Assembly: GCF_024519455.1 (NCBI RefSeq)
Contig: NZ_JALJRY010000029.1
Location: forward strand, 44,472 to 108,471
DNA length: 64,000 bases
Reading direction: 5' to 3'
DNA from: Streptomyces sp. STR69
Lineage (GTDB): Bacteria > Actinomycetota > Actinomycetes > Streptomycetales > Streptomycetaceae
Shown here: positions 33,140-41,662 of the stretch, one piece after another
How the letters are laid out: every line of letters begins with the position of its first letter
Position numbering within the stretch: position 1 is the first letter of the stretch
Program-made: the position numbers and the translations under genes
Notes under the pieces: model-generated
What the model saw: the letters and a program-made list of their open reading frames with translations, nothing else
Databases searched by the model: none
Told to the model about the DNA's origin: nothing

Positions 33140-33846
33140 CGGGCTGCGTCCTCCAGTGCGAGTTCGGCCGGTTCGGGCCGGTCCTCGGCGGGGCGGGCCT
33201 TGCGGGTACCGCGCGGCATCCAGGGCGTGAGGAGCAGGCGTACGGCGACCAGGACGGCGTCCACGACGATGGCGAGGACGGCGGTGGTGATCACGGAGAG
33301 CCAGATCAGCCGCGGCTGGTGGTAGATCTGGCCGTCGTTGAGCAGGTTGCCCAGCGCGCCCTGGTTGCCGATCAGCATGCCGACGCTGACGAGGGAGATG
33401 CTGGACACGGTCGCCACCCGAAGGCCGGCGATGATCGCGGGCACGGCGATCGGCAACTGCACCTGGAGGTAGCGGCGTACGGGCCCGAGGCCCATCGCGG
33501 TCGCCGCGTCCAGGGTCTCCTGCGGTACCGAGCGGACGCCGTCCACGATCGCCGGGACGAACACCACCAGGCTGTAGACGCCGAGCGGGATCATCACGGT
33601 GGTCTCGGTCTGGCCGGTGTAGTCGATGAGGACGACGAAGAAGGCCAGCGAGGGAATCGCGTACAGCACGGTCGTCACCCACAGCACGGGCGGGTACAAC
33701 CAGCGCAGCCGCACGCAGAGTTGGGCGATGGGCAGCGCGACCACCAGGCCGACGAGGACCGGGATCACGGCCTCGCGCAGATGCAGCCCGATCAGGCCGA
33801 AGTAGCTGTTCTGGAGGTCGCTGGGGATGCGGAACCAGTCGTTCAT
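33136..33846 (-). CDS. Osmoprotectant ABC permease 1
   Basis: 236 aa. The helices include HLREAVIPVLVGLVVALPIAQL. The coupling loop is LDAATAMGLGPVRRYLQVQLPIAVPAIIAGLRV, then VGMLIGNQGALGNLLNDGQ. A charged cytoplasmic tail of about 30 residues (RKARPAEDRPEPAELALEDA) follows. ATG 33846 overlaps the stop of the ATPase gene. Confidence 0.9.
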   Translation of the reverse strand: MNDWFRIPSDLQNSYFGLIGLHLREAVIPVLVGLVVALPIAQLCVRLRWLYPPVLWVTTVLYAIPSLAFFVVLIDYTGQTETTVMIPLGVYSLVVFVPAIVDGVRSVPQETLDAATAMGLGPVRRYLQVQLPIAVPAIIAGLRVATVSSISLVSVGMLIGNQGALGNLLNDGQIYHQPRLIWLSVITTAVLAIVVDAVLVAVRLLLTPWMPRGTRKARPAEDRPEPAELALEDAAR

Positions 33847-34973
33847 CCGAGGACCTTCGTGCCGCTACGACCGGCCGCGTGCGCGCTCCGGATCGCCTCG
33901 CCCACGGCCTGCTGCGATACGACGCCCACGACCCGGCCGGTGTCGTCCACGCCGACCGCCCAGCCGGTGGGCGACAGCACGGAGCCGTCGAGCGCGGCGC
34001 GCAGGGAGTCCTTGCCGGCCGCGAACGGGCGGCCGTAGGCGAGGAGTTGAGCGGTGTCGACGGCTCCGGCGGTGAGCGCGCCCGGCTCGCTCCAGCCGAG
34101 CGGCCTGCCGTCCAGGTCGGTGACGAGGAGGTACGGCACACCGGGGGTGGTGCGTTCGGCGATCTGCTCGGCGGTGGAGTCGACGGCGACGATCGGGGAG
34201 GTCTTGAGGTCGAGGCCGGACGAGGAGAAGAAGGACAGCCGGCGGATGCCGCGGTCGGCGCCGAGGAAGTCCTCGACGAAGGCGTCCGCCGGGTCGGACA
34301 ACAGCTCGGCGGGCGGGGCGAACTGGGCCAGCTTGCCGCCGGTGCGCAGCACCGCGACCATCGTGCCGAGCTTGATGGCCTCGTCGATGTCATGGGTGAC
34401 GAAGACGATCGTCTTGCCCAACTCGTCCTGGAGGCGCAGGAGTTCGTCCTGCAGCCCCTTACGGACCACGGGGTCGACGGCGGAGAACGGCTCGTCCATC
34501 AGCAGCACCGGCGGGTCCGCGGCGAGGGCGCGGGCGACGCCGACGCGCTGCTGCTGGCCGCCGGAGAGCTGGTAGGGATACCGCTTGGCGAGGGAGGCGT
34601 CGAGGCCCACCCGCTCCATGAGTTCGGTGGCCCGCGCCCTGGCCTTCTCCTTGCCCCAGCCGAGCATGCGGGGCACGGTGGCGATGTTGTCGACGATCGT
34701 GCGGTGCTGGAAGAGTCCGGCGTTCTGGATGACGTAACCCATGGACCGGCGCAGGGTGTTGACCGGCTGCTTGGTGATGTCCGCGCCGTCCAGGGAGATC
34801 GTGCCCTCGCTGAGGTCGACCATCCGGTTGATCATGCGCAGGGTCGTCGTCTTGCCACAGCCCGAAGGGCCGACGAGGACGGTGATCGAGCGGTCCGGTA
34901 TGTCCAAGGACAACCGGTCGACCGCCACCGTGCCGTCCGGGTACCGCTTGGTGACTGAATCTATCCGTATCAA
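33843..34973 (-). CDS. Osmoprotectant ABC ATPase with CBS region
   Basis: 376 aa. Walker A GPSGCGKTT, signature LSGGQQQRV, Walker B VLLMDEPFSAVD, H-loop FVTHDIDEA: an OpuCA/ProV-type ATPase. The C-terminal about 120 residues resemble tandem CBS modules (SPIVAVDSTAEQIAERTTPG, VGVDDTGRVVGVVSQQAVGEA), which in this family sense ionic strength or cyclic dinucleotides. The start is TTG 34973; the ribosome-binding site (GAAGGG) is rather distant. Its binding-protein gene lies 5.8 kb away, beyond conservon 2. Confidence 0.9.
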   Translation of the reverse strand: MIRIDSVTKRYPDGTVAVDRLSLDIPDRSITVLVGPSGCGKTTTLRMINRMVDLSEGTISLDGADITKQPVNTLRRSMGYVIQNAGLFQHRTIVDNIATVPRMLGWGKEKARARATELMERVGLDASLAKRYPYQLSGGQQQRVGVARALAADPPVLLMDEPFSAVDPVVRKGLQDELLRLQDELGKTIVFVTHDIDEAIKLGTMVAVLRTGGKLAQFAPPAELLSDPADAFVEDFLGADRGIRRLSFFSSSGLDLKTSPIVAVDSTAEQIAERTTPGVPYLLVTDLDGRPLGWSEPGALTAGAVDTAQLLAYGRPFAAGKDSLRAALDGSVLSPTGWAVGVDDTGRVVGVVSQQAVGEAIRSAHAAGRSGTKVLG

Positions 34974-35217
34974 AGCGCCGAATACCCTTCGGATGTGGCA
35001 GAAACTGCCCGTTCCTGGCCGCTGTCTCAGGCCGTTGAGGGGAGAGTCTAGACGGCTTGTGTTGCGGGAACTTGGCGGGCACCTGAGGGGTTTTGGGTGC
35101 CGCTTCCTGGGGGTTCGACGCGGATCGACTGTGCCCTTCCTGTGAGTCCGCTGATTCTCATCGACCGTTCAGCGAAGGCACAGGGACGCCCTAGACAGGG
35201 CCCGGAAAGTCACCGTC

Positions 35218-36060
35218 ATGAACGAACAGAACGCGGGAGGCGCCCGGCAGCGGTCGGTCGAGATCGTGGTGCCGGTCTACAACGAGGCGCACGTCCTCGC
35301 CGGCAGTGTCGGCCGTCTCCACGCATACCTCGAATCGTCCTTCCCGTTCCCGTTCACGATCACCGTGGCGGACAACGCGAGCACCGACGCCACCTGGCAG
35401 GCGGCGCTCGACCTCACCCAGCGGCTGCCGCACGTGCACGCCGTCCACCTCGACGCCAAGGGCCGGGGCCGCGCGCTGAAGCACGTGTGGAGCCGCTCCG
35501 AGGCGGACGTGGTCGCGTACATGGACGTCGACCTGTCCACCGGCCTCGAAGGCTTCCTCCCCCTGGTCGCCCCGCTCCTCTCCGGCCACAGCGACGTGGC
35601 CATCGGCAGCCGACTGCACCGGCAGGCGGCCGTACAGCGCGGCGCCAAGCGGGAGTTCATCTCCCGCTCCTACAACCTCCTCCTCAAGGCAGGCCTCGCG
35701 GCCCGCTTCTCGGACGCGCAGTGCGGCTTCAAGGCCGTACGCACCGAGGTGTTCCGGGCGCTCGCCCCGCACATCGAGGACACCGCCTGGTTCTTCGACA
35801 CCGAACTCCTCGTCCTCGCCCAGCGCAACAAACTCCGTATCCACGAGGTCCCGGTCGACTGGATCGACGACCCCGACAGCCGCGTCGACATCGTCCGGAC
35901 CGCCCTCGACGACCTCAAGGGCATGCGCCGCATGTTCAAGCAGACGATCACCGGCCGCGCCCGCATCGCCGCCGTACCCCACCGCACCCGCACCACCACC
36001 CCTGTCCTGCCCGTCGGGGCGCCCGCCTCTTCCGCGGAACACCTGGAGTACGCGTCATGA
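35218..36060 (+). CDS. Family 2 glycosyltransferase (dolichyl/polyprenyl-phosphate glycosyl synthase-like)
   Basis: 280 aa. The GT2 fold has EIVVPVYNEAHVLAGSVGRLH, DNASTDATWQAA and the DxD block YMDVDLSTG (about 101-109), then DAQCGFKAVR. It has no membrane helices at its end. Such enzymes charge polyprenyl phosphate with a sugar that a partner GT-C enzyme uses outside the membrane. The next gene, overlapping by four bases, is exactly such a partner. The pair resembles Bacillus ykcC-ykcB. The ATG at 35218 is preceded by GGAAAG. Confidence 0.87.
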   Translation: MNEQNAGGARQRSVEIVVPVYNEAHVLAGSVGRLHAYLESSFPFPFTITVADNASTDATWQAALDLTQRLPHVHAVHLDAKGRGRALKHVWSRSEADVVAYMDVDLSTGLEGFLPLVAPLLSGHSDVAIGSRLHRQAAVQRGAKREFISRSYNLLLKAGLAARFSDAQCGFKAVRTEVFRALAPHIEDTAWFFDTELLVLAQRNKLRIHEVPVDWIDDPDSRVDIVRTALDDLKGMRRMFKQTITGRARIAAVPHRTRTTTPVLPVGAPASSAEHLEYAS

Positions 36061-38222
36061 CGACCCTCGCCCCGCCCCCCAGCCAGGAAGGCACCCGCCG
36101 CTCCCACCGCGCGGGCCCGCCCGCCGACGGTGGCCTCAACTCCCGTGCCAGAAGGCTCTTCACGGGCCCGGAGGACGACCCGCGCTGGGCCCGCCCGGCC
36201 CTGTGGGCGATCCTCCTCCTGGCCACGGCGCTCTACGCCTGGAACCTGACCTCGATCACCGGCAACACCTTCTACGACGCGGCCGTCTACAGCGGCACCA
36301 AGAGCTGGAAGGCGTTCTTCTTCGGCGCGCTCGACTCCGGCAGCTTCATCACGGTCGACAAACCACCGTTCGCCCTGTGGGTGATGGGCCTCTCCGCCCG
36401 CGTATTCGGGTACGGCACCTGGCAGTTGATGCTCCCGATGGTCGCGGCCGGCACCGGCTCGGTCGCCCTGCTGTACCGGAGCGTCAAGCGGGACTTCGGC
36501 GCGGTCGCGGGCACGATCTCCGCACTGGTCCTCACCCTCACCCCGATCACGGTCGCCATCACCCGTGACACCAACCCGGACCCGATCCTCGTCCTGCTGA
36601 TGATGCTCGGCGCGGTGGCCCTCCTGAAGGCCGTCCGCAACGGCAAGTTGATGCCGCTGGTGTGGTCGGCGGTCGCGATCGGCTTCGCGTTCAACACCAA
36701 GATGATGCAGGCGTACGTCGTCCTGCCCGCGTTCTTCCTCGTCTACCTCTGGGCCACGAACGTCTCCCTCGGCAAGCGCATCCGCAACCTCGCCGTCGCC
36801 ACCGTCGCGCTGATCGTCTCCAGCGCCTGGTGGATGGTGATCGTCGACCTGATCCCCGCGTCCTCCCGCCCCTACATCGGCGGCTCGACCGACAACACGG
36901 TGTGGGACCTGGTCATCGGCTACAACGGCTTCGGCCGGATCTTCGGCGCCAGCTCCTCGGTCGGCTCGCAGGGCAACGGGGCTTCGTTCGGCGGCAGTTC
37001 GGGCCTGTACCGGATGTTCAACGAGATCATGGGCGGCCAGATCTCCTGGCTGATCCCCTTCGCGGCGATCGCGCTCGTCGCCGGTCTGGTGCTGCGTGGC
37101 CGTGCTCCCCGCACCGACCCCGAGCGGGCGGCGCTCATGCTCTGGGGCGGCTGGTTCGTTCTTCACTTCCTGACCTTCTCGCTCGCCGAGGGCACCTTCC
37201 ACCCGTACTACGTCACCGCCATGGCGCCCGGTATCGCGGCCCTGGCCGGTGCGGGCGGCGTGCTGCTGTACCGCGCCTTCCGTGAGGGCGCCGCGGCGGT
37301 GGGGGTCCCCCCGGTCGAGCGAAGCCGAGACTGGGGGAGGGCCTGGGTGCTGCCGGTCGCCATCGCGGCCAGCTCGGTCTGGGCGGTCGTGCTGCTCCAG
37401 CGGGTGTCGGGCTCCGGCACGGTGTACACGGTCGCGGAGATCGTGGTCGCCGTGGCGGGCGCGGCCTCCGTACTCGGCCTGCTGGTCGGCCGGTTCACCC
37501 GGCGCCACCGTCTGATGGGCTTCGCGGCCCTCGCGGCGGTCGTCGCCCTCCTCGCCGGTCCCGCGGCCTACTCGGTCTCGGCGGCGACCTCCTCGACCAA
37601 CGGCACCAACCCGACGGCCGGTCCGAGCACCGGTGGCGGTATGGGCGGCGGCGGTGGCGGTATGGGCGGCGCGCCGAGCGGCACCAAGTCCGGTACGAAG
37701 CCCAGCGGTTCGGCCCCGTCCGGCACCCGGCCCTCGGGCAGTGGTTCGGCGCCTTCGTCCTCCTCGAACTCCTCCACCTCCACCTCCACGGAGTCCGGTT
37801 CCGAGTCCGGTGCACAGCAGGCCGGCGGTGGCGGTATGGGCGGCGGCACGCAGGTCTCGTCCGAGATGATCGCCTACCTCAAGAAGCACCAGGACGGGGC
37901 GACTTGGCTGCTGGCGGTGTCCACCGACCAGACGGCGTCCTCGATCATCCTGGAGTCGGGTCAGCCCGTGATCTCCATGGGCGGCTGGTCCGGCAGCGAC
38001 AACGCGATGACCCTCGCCAAGCTCAAGTCCCTGGTGAAGTCCGGCAAGTTGCACTACATCATCGTCAGCAGCGACGGCGGCCAGGGCACCAACTCCGCGA
38101 TCGCGACCTGGGTCAAGGCACACGGCACGGCGGTCAAGTCCTCGGCATACAGCACCAGTTCGTCGACCACGACCTCCACCGGCAGCGGCCTGTACCGCCT
38201 GGACGCCTCCGACGTCAGCTGA
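36057..38222 (+). CDS. GT39-type membrane glycosyltransferase (YkcB/ArnT-like)
   Basis: 721 aa. The GT-C motifs TFYDAAVYSGTKSWKAFF and FITVDKPPFALWVMGLSARVFG are present, with at least ten membrane helices up to about residue 515. A Gly/Ser/Thr-rich linker (about 515-600, with repeated GGGMGGG) follows. The extracytoplasmic C-terminal domain is SEMIAYLKKHQDGATWLLAV... to the end, as in YkcB-related proteins. It would move a sugar from polyprenyl phosphate to an outer-surface acceptor. Codons for about GVPPVERSRDWGR (near residue 420) come from a palindromic Streptomyces mini-repeat inserted in frame. The ATG overlaps the GT2 stop. A 14-bp hairpin follows. Confidence 0.88.
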   Translation: MTTLAPPPSQEGTRRSHRAGPPADGGLNSRARRLFTGPEDDPRWARPALWAILLLATALYAWNLTSITGNTFYDAAVYSGTKSWKAFFFGALDSGSFITVDKPPFALWVMGLSARVFGYGTWQLMLPMVAAGTGSVALLYRSVKRDFGAVAGTISALVLTLTPITVAITRDTNPDPILVLLMMLGAVALLKAVRNGKLMPLVWSAVAIGFAFNTKMMQAYVVLPAFFLVYLWATNVSLGKRIRNLAVATVALIVSSAWWMVIVDLIPASSRPYIGGSTDNTVWDLVIGYNGFGRIFGASSSVGSQGNGASFGGSSGLYRMFNEIMGGQISWLIPFAAIALVAGLVLRGRAPRTDPERAALMLWGGWFVLHFLTFSLAEGTFHPYYVTAMAPGIAALAGAGGVLLYRAFREGAAAVGVPPVERSRDWGRAWVLPVAIAASSVWAVVLLQRVSGSGTVYTVAEIVVAVAGAASVLGLLVGRFTRRHRLMGFAALAAVVALLAGPAAYSVSAATSSTNGTNPTAGPSTGGGMGGGGGGMGGAPSGTKSGTKPSGSAPSGTRPSGSGSAPSSSSNSSTSTSTESGSESGAQQAGGGGMGGGTQVSSEMIAYLKKHQDGATWLLAVSTDQTASSIILESGQPVISMGGWSGSDNAMTLAKLKSLVKSGKLHYIIVSSDGGQGTNSAIATWVKAHGTAVKSSAYSTSSSTTTSTGSGLYRLDASDVS
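37301..37339. repeat. Palindromic mini-repeat inside the GT39 gene
   Basis: TCCCCCCGGTC and GACTGGGGGA arms surround GAGCGAAGCCGA. This is a common Streptomyces interspersed repeat form, inserted in frame in a loop between membrane segments. It shares its skeleton with the copy breaking the TerB-like gene. Confidence 0.7.
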
Positions 38223-38245
38223 ACCACAAGCCACATTTCCCGACA

Positions 38246-38278
38246 GGAAGGGCCGCCGGCAACCCCGGCGGCCCTTCC
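38246..38278. terminator. Strong hairpin terminator between GT39 and apbE-like genes
   Basis: GGAAGGGCCGCCGG pairs perfectly over 14 bp with CCGGCGGCCCTTCC around a 5-nt loop, between convergent genes. Confidence 0.85.
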
Positions 38279-38294
38279 GCATGCAGTCGTGTCT

Positions 38295-39026
38295 TTACGC
38301 CGCCACCGTCGCGACCGGGAATCCCGGTGTACGGCGGACCCGGCGTTCCGCGTCGACCGCGAACACCTCGCAGCCGGGCCGGGCGGCGGCCCAGTCGACG
38401 CCCTCCGGGCCCATCGCGAAGGCCGCGGTCGCCGTGGCGTCGGCCTCGGTGAGGGAGGTGGCGACGACGGAGAGGCTGAGCAGTCCGGTCGCGGGGCGGC
38501 CGGTGCGGCCGTCGACGATGTGGTCGCCACGCTCGTAGCGCGCGGAGGTCGCCACCGCCCCGTCGGTCAACTCCAGTACCGTGCACAGCTGGTCGGCGTG
38601 CTCGGGGTGCCGTACGCCCACTCGCCAGGGACCGCCGGCCACGACCACGTCGCCACCGGCGTTGAGGACGAAGCGCCGGGCCCCGGCGGCGGTGAGCAGT
38701 TCCGCCGCCCGCTGCACCGACCAGCCCTTGACGACCGCGCAGGGGTCGAGGGGGCGGCCGGGCAGCCGGACGTCGAAGGCGCCGCCGGTCGCGACCCGGT
38801 ACTGCTCGCAGAGGTCGAGGACCTCGGTCAAGTCCGCGCTGAGCTGCGGGAGTCGGAGCTCGCCCCGGTCGTAACGGCAGACCTCGCTGTCCGGACGGAA
38901 CGGGCTGAAGCGGGCGTCGACCTCGCGCAGCCAGGCGAACAGCGCGTCCACAGTCACCTCCCGGATGCCCTCGTCGTCGACGCGCAACGACACCGGGAAC
39001 CCCATCACATGCTCAACACGGTTCAT
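38295..39026 (-). CDS. apbE: FAD:protein FMN transferase (ApbE)
   Basis: 243 aa, at the short end of the family. N-terminal MGFPVSLRVDD replaces the usual MGT block. WLREVDARFSPFRPDSEV, PLDPCAVVKGWSVQRAAELL and FVLNAGGDVVVAGG form the FAD/Mg site, and GDHIVDGRTGRPA lies in the C-terminal half. The enzyme transfers FMN from FAD to a Thr/Ser of target proteins on the outer face. The neighbouring FMN-binding protein, ending one base before this gene, carries such a target. No signal peptide is visible, so either export is by another route or modification occurs inside. Confidence 0.9.
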   Translation of the reverse strand: MNRVEHVMGFPVSLRVDDEGIREVTVDALFAWLREVDARFSPFRPDSEVCRYDRGELRLPQLSADLTEVLDLCEQYRVATGGAFDVRLPGRPLDPCAVVKGWSVQRAAELLTAAGARRFVLNAGGDVVVAGGPWRVGVRHPEHADQLCTVLELTDGAVATSARYERGDHIVDGRTGRPATGLLSLSVVATSLTEADATATAAFAMGPEGVDWAAARPGCEVFAVDAERRVRRTPGFPVATVAA

Positions 39027-39027
39027 C

Positions 39028-39474
39028 TCAGGCGCCCTTGGCGTCGATCGCGGCCTGGAGGGACTGGACGTAGGCGTCGCTGGTGATCGTGGCGCCGGAG
39101 ACCGTGTCGATCTTCGAGCTCTGCGCCTTGAGGGTCTCCTCGATCAGCACCGGGACGGCCGCCGTGGTCTGCGGATGGTTCGGCTGCTGGAGCATGCTCA
39201 CGGCACTGATCTTGTCGCCCTCGAAGGTCACCTGCACCTGCACGGTGCCCTTCTCGGTGTTGATCGCGGTGCCCTGGACGACCTTCTTCGAGGAGGTGGA
39301 AGGGGCCGACGAGGACGAGGAGGACGACGAAGTGGCCGTAGGAGTCGGCGTCGAGACCGCCTCCGAGGTCGTCGTACTCGTCGAGCTCGTCGTCGTCCCG
39401 ACGGACGGCTCGTAGCGCCACACGGGGATCAGACCCGCGACGGACAGCACCAGGACAGGTATGACTCGCTTCAC
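39028..39474 (-). CDS. FMN-binding domain protein, membrane-anchored, covalently flavinylated
   Basis: 148 aa. An N-terminal hydrophobic anchor (VIPVLVLSVAGLIPVW) and a long Ser/Thr-rich linker (about 25-62) precede the FMN_bind domain. The domain ends with DTVSGATITSDAYVQSLQAAI. The flavinylation motif DxxSGAT has Thr129 as predicted FMN acceptor. It lies between the ferric-reductase-like gene (10 bp gap) and apbE (one-base gap). The likely role is as an external one- or two-electron carrier reduced by the membrane flavocytochrome. Confidence 0.9.
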   Translation of the reverse strand: MKRVIPVLVLSVAGLIPVWRYEPSVGTTTSSTSTTTSEAVSTPTPTATSSSSSSSSAPSTSSKKVVQGTAINTEKGTVQVQVTFEGDKISAVSMLQQPNHPQTTAAVPVLIEETLKAQSSKIDTVSGATITSDAYVQSLQAAIDAKGA

Positions 39475-39484
39475 GATATGTCTC

Positions 39485-40822
39485 TCATCCCGCCAGGCTG
39501 AAGCGTTCGAAGTGGATCTGCTGCTTGGGCACGCCCATGTCGCCGAGGGTGCGCAGTACCGCGTTCATCATCGGTGGGGGTCCGCAGAGGAAGACGTCCC
39601 GGTCGGCGATGTCCGGTACCAGGCGGGCGAGTTCACGCGGGGCCAGCTTGTCGGGGACGGGCGGGCCGGTGAGCAGGTGCAGTTCGGCGCCCTTGGCCCG
39701 GGCCAGCTCGGCCAGTTCGCCGTAGAGGACCGCGTCGCGTTCGGCGGAGACGCGGTAGATGACGACCGCGTGGCCCTCCAGGTCCTCCAGCAGCGCGCGG
39801 ATCGGGGTGACGCCGACGCCGCCCGCGATGAGGAGGGACTCGGTCTTCCTGCGGTGCAGGGTGGTGAAGGCGCCGTAGGGGCCCTCGGCGAAGACGCGGG
39901 TGCCGACCTTGAGGTGGCGCAGGGCCGCCGTGCCGTCGCCGGCCGTCTTGGCGGTGAGGCGGAGTCCGGTGCCGTCGGGGGCGGCCGACAGGGAGAAGGG
40001 GTTGGCCTGCCACCAGCGGTCCTTGGTGAGGAAGCGCCAGAGGAAGAACTGGCCTGCCTGGGCCGGGAGTCGGTCGAGGTCGCGGCCGGTGATGTAGATC
40101 GAGACGACGTTGTCGGACTCGGGGACGACCGCCGAGACCCGGAACTGGTGGCGCAGGTTCCGCCACAGCGGCAGGACCAGGCGGCCCAGGGCGACCGAGC
40201 CGAGGGCCACGCCCCAGACCGTGTACCAGTACGTGGTGGCGGCGGAGGACGCGGTGAAGGTCGTACCGACCGCGACCTGGTGGGTGAAGGCGAGGACCAC
40301 GGCCACGTAGGTGTAGAGGTGGATGAAGTGCCAGGTCTCGTAGGCGAGGCGGCGCCGGGCGTAGCGGGCGGAGGTCGCGCCGATGACGAGGATCAGGGCG
40401 AAGGCGACGAGCGCGCGCAGGATGCCCTCGGTGGTCTCGGCCAGGTCGACGACCTCGCCGACCGGGCCGGTGTCGGTGCCCTCCGCGTAGCCGAAGGCGA
40501 TGAAGACGAGGTGCCCGAGCAGCGTCCAGAGCAGGGCGAAGCCCGTCCAGCGGTGCCAGGAGGTCATCCGGTCCATGCCGATGCGGCGGTCGAGCCAGGG
40601 CAGGCGGGCCACGAGCAGCAGTTGGAAGGCCATCACGAGCGCGCCGTAGAGGCCGAGGAGGCGGCCGATGACGATCAGCGAGTTGGAGGCGAATCCGGCC
40701 TGGGCGAAGAAGACGGTCACCACGGCGACGTTCGCGGCCAGCACGGCGTACAGGCCGGTGCGGGCCACCACCCTGGGGCGTATCGCCGTGGGGGGCGCAG
40801 GGGGTGATTGGACGGTCGTCAC
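39485..40822 (-). CDS. Ferric-reductase-type transmembrane flavocytochrome
   Basis: 445 aa. An N-terminal ferric-reductase-like membrane domain has about six helices. Candidate haem-ligand histidines lie in SWHRWTGF, LLGHLVF and ETWHFIHLY. An FR-type FAD-binding domain (QFFLWRFLTKDRWWQANPFSLS) and an NAD(P)-binding domain (LLIAGGVGVTPIRALLEDL, VFLCGPPPMMNAV) follow. It would pass electrons from cytoplasmic NAD(P)H through FAD and haem to the outside. Covalent FMN on the adjacent protein is the probable acceptor. The GTG at 40822 follows AAGGAG. It is divergent from the two-component system, which may control it. Confidence 0.9.
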   Translation of the reverse strand: MTTVQSPPAPPTAIRPRVVARTGLYAVLAANVAVVTVFFAQAGFASNSLIVIGRLLGLYGALVMAFQLLLVARLPWLDRRIGMDRMTSWHRWTGFALLWTLLGHLVFIAFGYAEGTDTGPVGEVVDLAETTEGILRALVAFALILVIGATSARYARRRLAYETWHFIHLYTYVAVVLAFTHQVAVGTTFTASSAATTYWYTVWGVALGSVALGRLVLPLWRNLRHQFRVSAVVPESDNVVSIYITGRDLDRLPAQAGQFFLWRFLTKDRWWQANPFSLSAAPDGTGLRLTAKTAGDGTAALRHLKVGTRVFAEGPYGAFTTLHRRKTESLLIAGGVGVTPIRALLEDLEGHAVVIYRVSAERDAVLYGELAELARAKGAELHLLTGPPVPDKLAPRELARLVPDIADRDVFLCGPPPMMNAVLRTLGDMGVPKQQIHFERFSLAG

Positions 40823-40972
40823 GGACGGCAGCTCCTTGATCGGGTCCTGGGAGACGAGCTTGACCTCGGGCCGCTGTCGTTTTCCTGTCGAACAACTTTC
40901 AAGTACTTATCGATGTGGGTGCGGCGGTGCCGCGGGTCTGGCGCCGGACGGCGGGTGAAGCACTATGAGCGG

Positions 40973-41662
40973 GTGGACAAAGTTCGACTCCTCGTCGTGG
41001 ACGACGACCCGCCGATCGCCGACCTCGTCGCGACGGTCGCCCGCTACGAGGGCTGGGAGGCCGCGTGCGCGTACTCCGGCGAGGAGGCGCTGACCGTCGC
41101 CGCCGAGTTCCAACCCGACATCGTGGTGCTCGACCTGATGCTGCCCGGCCTGGACGGCTTCGGTGTGCTGGACCGGCTGCGGCACTCCGGGACGATGGTG
41201 CCCGTGGTGTTCCTCACCGCGCGGGACGCGGTCGCCGACCGGGTCGCGGGGCTGACCCGGGGCGGTGACGACTACCTGGTCAAGCCGTTCGCGGTGGAGG
41301 AGCTGATGGCCCGGCTGCGGACCGTGCTGCGGCGCAGCGCCGGGCCCGGTTTCCCGCGCTCCGTGCTGCGCGTCGCGGACCTGACGATGGACGAGGACAC
41401 CCGGGAGGTGCGGCGCGGCGACCACCTCATCACGCTCACCCCGACCGAGTACGAGGTGCTGCGCTATCTGCTGCGCAAGTCGCCGACCGTGCTCACCAAG
41501 GCGCAGATCCTCGACCATGTGTGGGAGTACGGCTTCGGTGGCCGCTCCAATGTGGTGGAACTGGTGGTCAGCCGGCTGCGCCGGAAGCTCGACGAGGGGC
41601 ACGATCCGCTGATCCACACCGTGCGCGGCTTCGGCTACGTGATCCGGCAGGCCGCCGAATGA
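40973..41662 (+). CDS. OmpR-family response regulator
   Basis: 229 aa. The receiver domain has the phosphoacceptor Asp54 (IVVLDLMLPGLDG), acidic pair DDD near the start and Lys in LVKPFAV. The C-terminal winged helix has LTPTEYEVLRYLLRKSPTVLTKAQILDHVW and VVSRLRRKLDEG. GTG 40973 gives a start typical for the family; GTG 40955 in frame is possible. It overlaps the kinase gene by four bases. It lies divergent from the flavocytochrome gene, with 150 bp shared for control. Confidence 0.92.
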   Translation: MDKVRLLVVDDDPPIADLVATVARYEGWEAACAYSGEEALTVAAEFQPDIVVLDLMLPGLDGFGVLDRLRHSGTMVPVVFLTARDAVADRVAGLTRGGDDYLVKPFAVEELMARLRTVLRRSAGPGFPRSVLRVADLTMDEDTREVRRGDHLITLTPTEYEVLRYLLRKSPTVLTKAQILDHVWEYGFGGRSNVVELVVSRLRRKLDEGHDPLIHTVRGFGYVIRQAAE

